Assembly: GCA_039969355.1 (NCBI GenBank)
Contig: JBDVOA010000009.1
Coordinates: 1 to 64,000, forward strand
Direction: 5' to 3'
DNA length: 64,000 nucleotides
DNA from: JL08 sp039969355
GTDB lineage: Bacteria > Pseudomonadota > Alphaproteobacteria > Rhodobacterales > Rhodobacteraceae
Under the pieces are notes generated by a model. It saw nothing but the letters and a program-made list of their open reading frames with translations, ran no database searches and was not told the DNA's origin. Below are positions 60,119 to 64,000 of the stretch, piece by piece (position 1 is the stretch's first letter; each line of letters opens with the position of its first letter). Position numbers and translations under genes: made by a program.

Positions 60119-60993
60119 ACTAAGAAGTGATGCACCTCACGAGATTGCTGTTCAAGGTTCTTACGCATCTTAACAAATGCAGCAGCCTCTAGTTGGCGCA
60201 CACGCTCTTTGGACAGACCCAGTTCGTTGCCGAGGCTCTCAAGTGTGCGGGTTTCCTCCTGAAGCTTACGCTCGCGCACGATAAATCGTTCGCGTTCGGT
60301 GAGCGTATTCAGCGCGGTCAGCAGCCAATGCCGAAGTTTTTCGGTATCACATCCATGTTCCACAACATCAGCCGCCTGCGCGCTTTCATCTTCAAGTGCG
60401 TCGATCCATTCGCGCCCCTCGTCCTCGGTGGACTGTGTTGCATTAAGGGAAAAATCCGTTCCAGCCAGACGGCCGTCCATCATCTCAACATCATGCAGGG
60501 GCACGCCAATTTCTGTTGAAACTTTCTGGCGTATCTGATGCTGATCAAGACGTTCGCCAGATGCCGCCGCCTCTCGTTCCAGCTGAGCCTGAACCCGGCG
60601 CAGATTGAAGAACAGAGACTTCTGGGAAGAAGTCGAACCCGTTCTCACCATCGACCAGTTGCGCATCACGTAGTCCTGAATGCTCGCTTTGATCCACCAA
60701 ACCGCATAAGTCGAAAAGCGCACGCCCCGGTCAGGATCGAATTTGTCAGCAGCTTTCATAAGGCCGACACCTGCCTCTTGTATCAGGTCATTCATCGGAG
60801 CGCCGTAACGCTTGAATTTTCCCGCCATCGATATTGCCAACCGCATGTAGGCTGTGATCAGGCGGTGCAATGCCGCCTCATCTCGTTCGTCGCGCCATGC
60901 ATAAGCAAGCCTTCGCTCTGTTTCAGCGTCAAGCAGTTCGGCGCGCATGGCCGTGCGCATCAATGTCGCATCTCCAGCGGTTTCCTTTACCAT
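60115..60993 (-). CDS. rpoH2: RNA polymerase sigma factor RpoH2 (heat-shock/stress type)
   Basis: The start is set at the ATG at 60993 (MVKETAGDATLMRTAMRAE); the frame is open upstream but overlaps the cobU region. The 292-residue protein has sigma region 2 (LIQEAGVGLMKAADKFDPDRGVRF followed by STYAVWWIKASIQ), the RpoH box QKSLFFNLRR, and region 4 with LGLSKERVRQLE. The divergence from RpoH1-type proteins points to RpoH2, which in Rhodobacter serves photo-oxidative and heat stress. It is divergent from cobU, 100 bases away. Confidence 0.9.
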   Translation of the reverse strand: MVKETAGDATLMRTAMRAELLDAETERRLAYAWRDERDEAALHRLITAYMRLAISMAGKFKRYGAPMNDLIQEAGVGLMKAADKFDPDRGVRFSTYAVWWIKASIQDYVMRNWSMVRTGSTSSQKSLFFNLRRVQAQLEREAAASGERLDQHQIRQKVSTEIGVPLHDVEMMDGRLAGTDFSLNATQSTEDEGREWIDALEDESAQAADVVEHGCDTEKLRHWLLTALNTLTERERFIVRERKLQEETRTLESLGNELGLSKERVRQLEAAAFVKMRKNLEQQSREVHHFLV

Positions 60994-61093
60994 ATTCCAT
61001 TTCCCCCGGACGAAAGGTTGCACACACCGTCGCGCCTTGAATTGCGCTAGTAATAAAGGTACGAGAGTTGTTGCGTTTTGGATCAAATCGAAC

Positions 61094-61624
61094 ATGAACA
61101 ATTCCTTACCTAAGTTGGCATTGGTTCTGGGTGGCGCTGCCTCTGGCAAGTCAACTTATGCCGAGGGCCTTGTTCAAAGTTATTCGTTATCAAAAACTTA
61201 CATTGCAACGGCGCGTGTTCTGGATGCCGAAACCGACGCCAAGGTGCAGAAACACAAGGTCGACCGCGGTCATGATTGGACAACCATCGAGGAGCCTGTC
61301 GACCTGCCCGCAGCACTGGCGAAGGTGCCAGCAAGGGACAGCGCTCTAATCGACTGCGCCACCATGTGGCTTACAAACAACATGCTGGATGGCAACGACA
61401 TCGTCGAAGCACAAGCCGGATTCCTGAAAGCGATGTCATCCTGCCCAGCGCCGATAGTTATCGTCTCAAACGAAGTCGGTCACGGCATTGTGCCAACGAA
61501 CCAGCTTGCCCGTCAGTTTCGCGAAGCTCAGGGACGACTGAATGCCGGTTTGGCCGGCGCCGCCGATCTCGTCGTATTTGTGACTGCCGGGTTGCCACAG
61601 GTATTGAAAGGCAATCTGCCTTGA
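61094..61624 (+). CDS. cobU: Adenosylcobinamide kinase / guanylyltransferase
   Basis: The start is set at the ATG at 61094 (MNNSLPKLALVLGG). The 176-residue protein has the P-loop GGAASGKST, the YIATARVLD stretch with the family's conserved basic and His residues following (KVQKHKVDRGHDW), LIDCATMWLTN and VSNEVGHGIVP. It phosphorylates adenosylcobinamide and adds GMP in the nucleotide-loop assembly of vitamin B12. The next gene overlaps it by 4 bases and may be the phosphatase step. Confidence 0.96.
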   Translation: MNNSLPKLALVLGGAASGKSTYAEGLVQSYSLSKTYIATARVLDAETDAKVQKHKVDRGHDWTTIEEPVDLPAALAKVPARDSALIDCATMWLTNNMLDGNDIVEAQAGFLKAMSSCPAPIVIVSNEVGHGIVPTNQLARQFREAQGRLNAGLAGAADLVVFVTAGLPQVLKGNLP

Positions 61625-62199
61625 CAGTCTGGCATTGGGTGCGTCACGGACCGACACATGAAAAGGCTTTTGTTGGGTGGCGGGATGTGCCGGCTGACTT
61701 GTCTGACAAGGAACGGCTAAAGCGCCTTGCTGAATATTTGCCGGGGGATGCGTTTCTTGTCTCGTCCGATCTTCAGCGAGCTTCCGCAACGGCAGATGCG
61801 ATTGGATTGGGCCAAACCCGTTTACCACATTCCACTGACATTCGAGAGTTCAACTTTGGGGAATGGGACGGGCAGAATTTTGCCTCAGTGGCAGATGCCC
61901 ATCCCGACCTCAGCCGCGCTTACTGGGAAACCCCTGGTGAGGCGGCCCCGCCGGGTGGAGAAAGCTGGAACGTCGCGGCCGCAAGGGTCAATGCATTTGT
62001 TGATGCGATGACGCGATCTTACTCTGGGCGTCACATTATCGCGGTGGCCCACATCGGCGTAATCCTGACACAAGTGCAACGGGCGAATGCATGGTCTCCT
62101 CAACAAGCCATCAGCACCTATGTCGACAACCTTTCCGTAACTCGGATCAACTGGCAAACAGGATTTCCGATTGCAGAAGTCATAAATCACAATCCGTGA
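61621..62199 (+). CDS. Histidine phosphatase, possible alpha-ribazole phosphatase (CobC-like)
   Basis: The start is a TTG at 61621, overlapping the cobU stop; this gives the proper N-terminus just before the RHG motif. The 192-residue protein has WVRHGPTHEKAF (catalytic His), SSDLQRASATADAI, REFNFGEWDG and VAHIGVILTQ (second His). It belongs to the phosphoglycerate-mutase-like phosphatases. Coupling to cobU suggests the CobC role in B12 synthesis; a general phosphatase is possible. Confidence 0.82.
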   Translation: MTVWHWVRHGPTHEKAFVGWRDVPADLSDKERLKRLAEYLPGDAFLVSSDLQRASATADAIGLGQTRLPHSTDIREFNFGEWDGQNFASVADAHPDLSRAYWETPGEAAPPGGESWNVAAARVNAFVDAMTRSYSGRHIIAVAHIGVILTQVQRANAWSPQQAISTYVDNLSVTRINWQTGFPIAEVINHNP

Positions 62200-62258
62200 T
62201 ACTGCACCGCACAAATCGTCGTTTTTTTCGTGCACCTAATTCGACCTAACCTGTGTGT

Positions 62259-62942
62259 ATGACTTATGATCTTTATATTGGTGACCGGCTGTTTTCGAGT
62301 TGGTCCTTGCGCGGCTGGCTTCTATTTGAGAAATTCGGCATCCCCTTCAACACGCATCTTGTCGGGCTCTATTCCGGCACCATGGCACAGGATCTGGCCG
62401 CGCTTTCCCCTGCGCGTCTCGTGCCAGCTGTTCGTACATCTGACGGCGACGTCATTGGGGAAACGATGGCAATCGTCGAAACGCTCGCCGAGCAAAATCC
62501 GGACGCCGGCCACTGGCCTGCGGATCCACGCGCGCGCATTCTAGCTCGCTGGCTCTGTGCCGAAATGGCCGCTGGTTTCGGCGCATTGCGCCAAGATTGC
62601 CCGATGCAGTTGAAATATTGCCATGTCGGTTTTCAAACATCCAAGGCCGTCTTGGATGATCTGAACCGCATCGAATCCCTTTGGTCACTTGCGCGTGAAC
62701 GCTACGGTCAAATCGGCCCATGGTTATTCGGCGACTATAGTGCCGCAGATGCGTTTTATGCCCCGGTAGCCGCGCGTATCATCGGCTACGGTTTGCCCGT
62801 TAGCCGGGCCGCAACCGATTATTGCACCCAGACCATCCAAGACCCGGCATTCGTAAAATGGCGCAGAGACGCACAGGACGTGACCTATGATCCTTTTCCT
62901 TATCCGTTGGATCTGCCTAACCACCCCTGGCCGACGATCTGA
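62259..62942 (+). CDS. Glutathione S-transferase
   Basis: The product has 227 residues from the ATG at 62259 (a GTG 6 bases earlier is possible). The thioredoxin-like N-terminal domain has FSSWSLRGWLL at the glutathione site and ARLVPAVRTSDGDVIGETMAIVETLAE (the cis-Pro and GS-binding Glu/Thr). The C-terminal helical domain has FGDYSAADAFYAPVAARI. It should act in the cytosol on electrophiles. It stands alone, ahead of comM. Confidence 0.88.
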   Translation: MTYDLYIGDRLFSSWSLRGWLLFEKFGIPFNTHLVGLYSGTMAQDLAALSPARLVPAVRTSDGDVIGETMAIVETLAEQNPDAGHWPADPRARILARWLCAEMAAGFGALRQDCPMQLKYCHVGFQTSKAVLDDLNRIESLWSLARERYGQIGPWLFGDYSAADAFYAPVAARIIGYGLPVSRAATDYCTQTIQDPAFVKWRRDAQDVTYDPFPYPLDLPNHPWPTI

Positions 62943-63016
62943 GAGGCCACATTAATCATTCCTAAACGCCTGCAACGGTACTTCTTAACGATTGGGAAAC
63001 CATGAAAGGAAGGGCG

Positions 63017-64000
63017 ATGGTCGCGCGCGCCTATACGGTTGCATTTCAGGGGGTTGAGGCACGCATCGTAGAAGTGCAATGCGCAGTGACACCGGGTATA
63101 CCTTCGTTTGGCATTGTTGGCCTTCCCGACAAAGCGGTATCGGAAGCCCGCGACCGCGTCCGCACTGCCCTGAGTTCAATGGCAATTGCGCTGCCTTCCA
63201 AGCGGATTACCATCAATCTTTCGCCCGCCGATTTGCCCAAAGAAGGCAGCCACTTCGATCTGCCCATTGCGCTGGCCTTGCTGGCAGCGCTGGACATCGT
63301 GCCGCAAGACGCTGCTGAAGGCACCGTCGCGTTGGGCGAACTGTCTTTGGACGGGTCCCTGATCCCGGTTCTGGGCGCTCTTCCCGCGGCCATGGCTGCA
63401 GCTGAAGAAGAGCGAAGCCTGCTATGCCCGAAGGCATCCGGGGCCGAAGCCGCCTGGGTAGGAAACGTGCAAGTCATAGGTGCTGCCAGCCTTGGCGACG
63501 TTGTGCGCCATTTCACCGGGCAGGCCCCAATTGTTCCCTCTGAACCCGGTGAGGTGCCAGCCGCAACCAATATACGGGACATGCAGGATGTCAAAGGCCA
63601 GGAACGCGCAAAACGGGCACTCGAGATCGCTGCGGCAGGGCGGCATCATCTGATGTTCGTGGGTACCCCAGGCTCGGGCAAGTCCATGCTCGCGGCACGC
63701 ATTCCGGGCATTTTGCCCCCCCTCGCACCCATTGAAGCCCTGGAAACTTCGATGATACATTCTCTGTCCGGCCTTCTGGAAGAGGGTGGCATTTCTCGAT
63801 CCCGCCCATTTCGCGAGCCACATCACACAGCTTCGATGGCAGCAATTGTCGGTGGTGGTCGGAGGGCGAAGCCGGGCGAAATATCACTTGCGCACAATGG
63901 TGTCTTGTTCATGGACGAACTGCCGGAATTTGCTCGCGCCGTGCTTGAAACCCTGCGCCAGCCGATTGAAACTGGTGAGGTCATGGTGGCGCGCGCCAAC
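63017..64000 (+). CDS. comM: YifB/ComM-family Mg-chelatase-like AAA protein, 5' part
   Basis: The gene runs off the window; 328 codons are visible. The start is the ATG at 63017, with AGGAAGGG just upstream; an ATG 15 bases earlier is possible. The N-terminal Lon-like domain has GIPSFGIVGLPDKAVSEARDRV and NLSPADLPKEGSHFDLPIAL. The AAA domain has Walker A GTPGSGKS (residues 216-223), FREPHHTASMAAIVGGG and the Walker B region GVLFMDELPEF. ComM is a hexameric helicase that helps integrate foreign DNA during natural transformation. Confidence 0.95.
   Translation, partial: MVARAYTVAFQGVEARIVEVQCAVTPGIPSFGIVGLPDKAVSEARDRVRTALSSMAIALPSKRITINLSPADLPKEGSHFDLPIALALLAALDIVPQDAAEGTVALGELSLDGSLIPVLGALPAAMAAAEEERSLLCPKASGAEAAWVGNVQVIGAASLGDVVRHFTGQAPIVPSEPGEVPAATNIRDMQDVKGQERAKRALEIAAAGRHHLMFVGTPGSGKSMLAARIPGILPPLAPIEALETSMIHSLSGLLEEGGISRSRPFREPHHTASMAAIVGGGRRAKPGEISLAHNGVLFMDELPEFARAVLETLRQPIETGEVMVARAN

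Noticed and set aside
62950..63005. CtrA-binding-like TTAA sequences before comM
   Set aside because: The second half-site is imperfect (TTAA-N7-GAAA), so the match is too weak to report as a site.

Overview
The window looks like a chromosomal segment from a marine alphaproteobacterium of the Rhodobacterales (Roseobacter group). The reasons are gene content and protein character: an RpoH2-type heat-shock sigma factor, an mreBCD-mrdA-rodA cell-shape operon, many ABC-type importers for peptides and sugars, and a full glycogen operon. No database search was run, so the organism call is an inference. Nothing marks a plasmid or an intact prophage, and I see no rRNA, tRNA, CRISPR array or intact insertion sequence.

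Layout. 1-5.0 kb: the 3' end of glyA, a small membrane protein, an esterase, then an accessory stretch of about 3.4 kb. That stretch holds a large non-coding region with recurring small hairpins and two DnaA-box-like sites (about 1.6-2.5 kb), an entericidin-like lipoprotein, two related small ORFs, an array of mini-hairpins with 3-base loops (3.9-4.07 kb), a 12-bp inverted repeat, a gene of unknown function and a probably truncated MltR-like ORF. 5.0-9.9 kb: lepA, a small ParB-like protein, a membrane protein split into two frames with an in-frame 30-bp tandem repeat, and an M19 dipeptidase. 10.2-19.8 kb: one tightly packed operon with a peptide-type ABC importer, a class-III PLP aminotransferase/aminomutase, a transketolase split into two genes and a NylB-like serine hydrolase. 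19.8-21.6 kb: a large secreted protein of unknown function.

21.8-35.0 kb: glgP-glgB-glgC-glgA-glgX-malQ-pgm, all on the minus strand, which together make and break down glycogen. A perfect 12-bp palindrome of LacI-operator type lies at the likely promoter. 35.1-48.9 kb: a sugar uptake and catabolism region with an ABC importer (MalK-, MalF- and MalG-like plus a Tat-type binding protein), two PfkB kinases, a FucU/RbsD mutarotase, an FGGY kinase, a 6-phospho-3-hexuloisomerase-like SIS protein, a TIM-barrel isomerase and an SGNH hydrolase. It also has an M42 peptidase next to a BtpA-family protein, a pairing recalled from the enterobacterial sgc operon. The substrate is unknown and no dedicated regulator is present.

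49-64 kb: housekeeping genes: rlmJ, mreB-mreC-mreD-mrdA-rodA followed by a hydroxyacid dehydrogenase, a membrane-anchored ThiF/MoeB protein, dut, coaBC, a ChaN-like protein coupled to rpoH2, cobU with a phosphatase, a glutathione S-transferase and the 5' part of a comM/yifB gene. The most unusual parts are the non-coding structures in the first 5 kb, the split repeat-bearing membrane protein, the peptide/transketolase/NylB-like operon and the sgc-like sugar locus.
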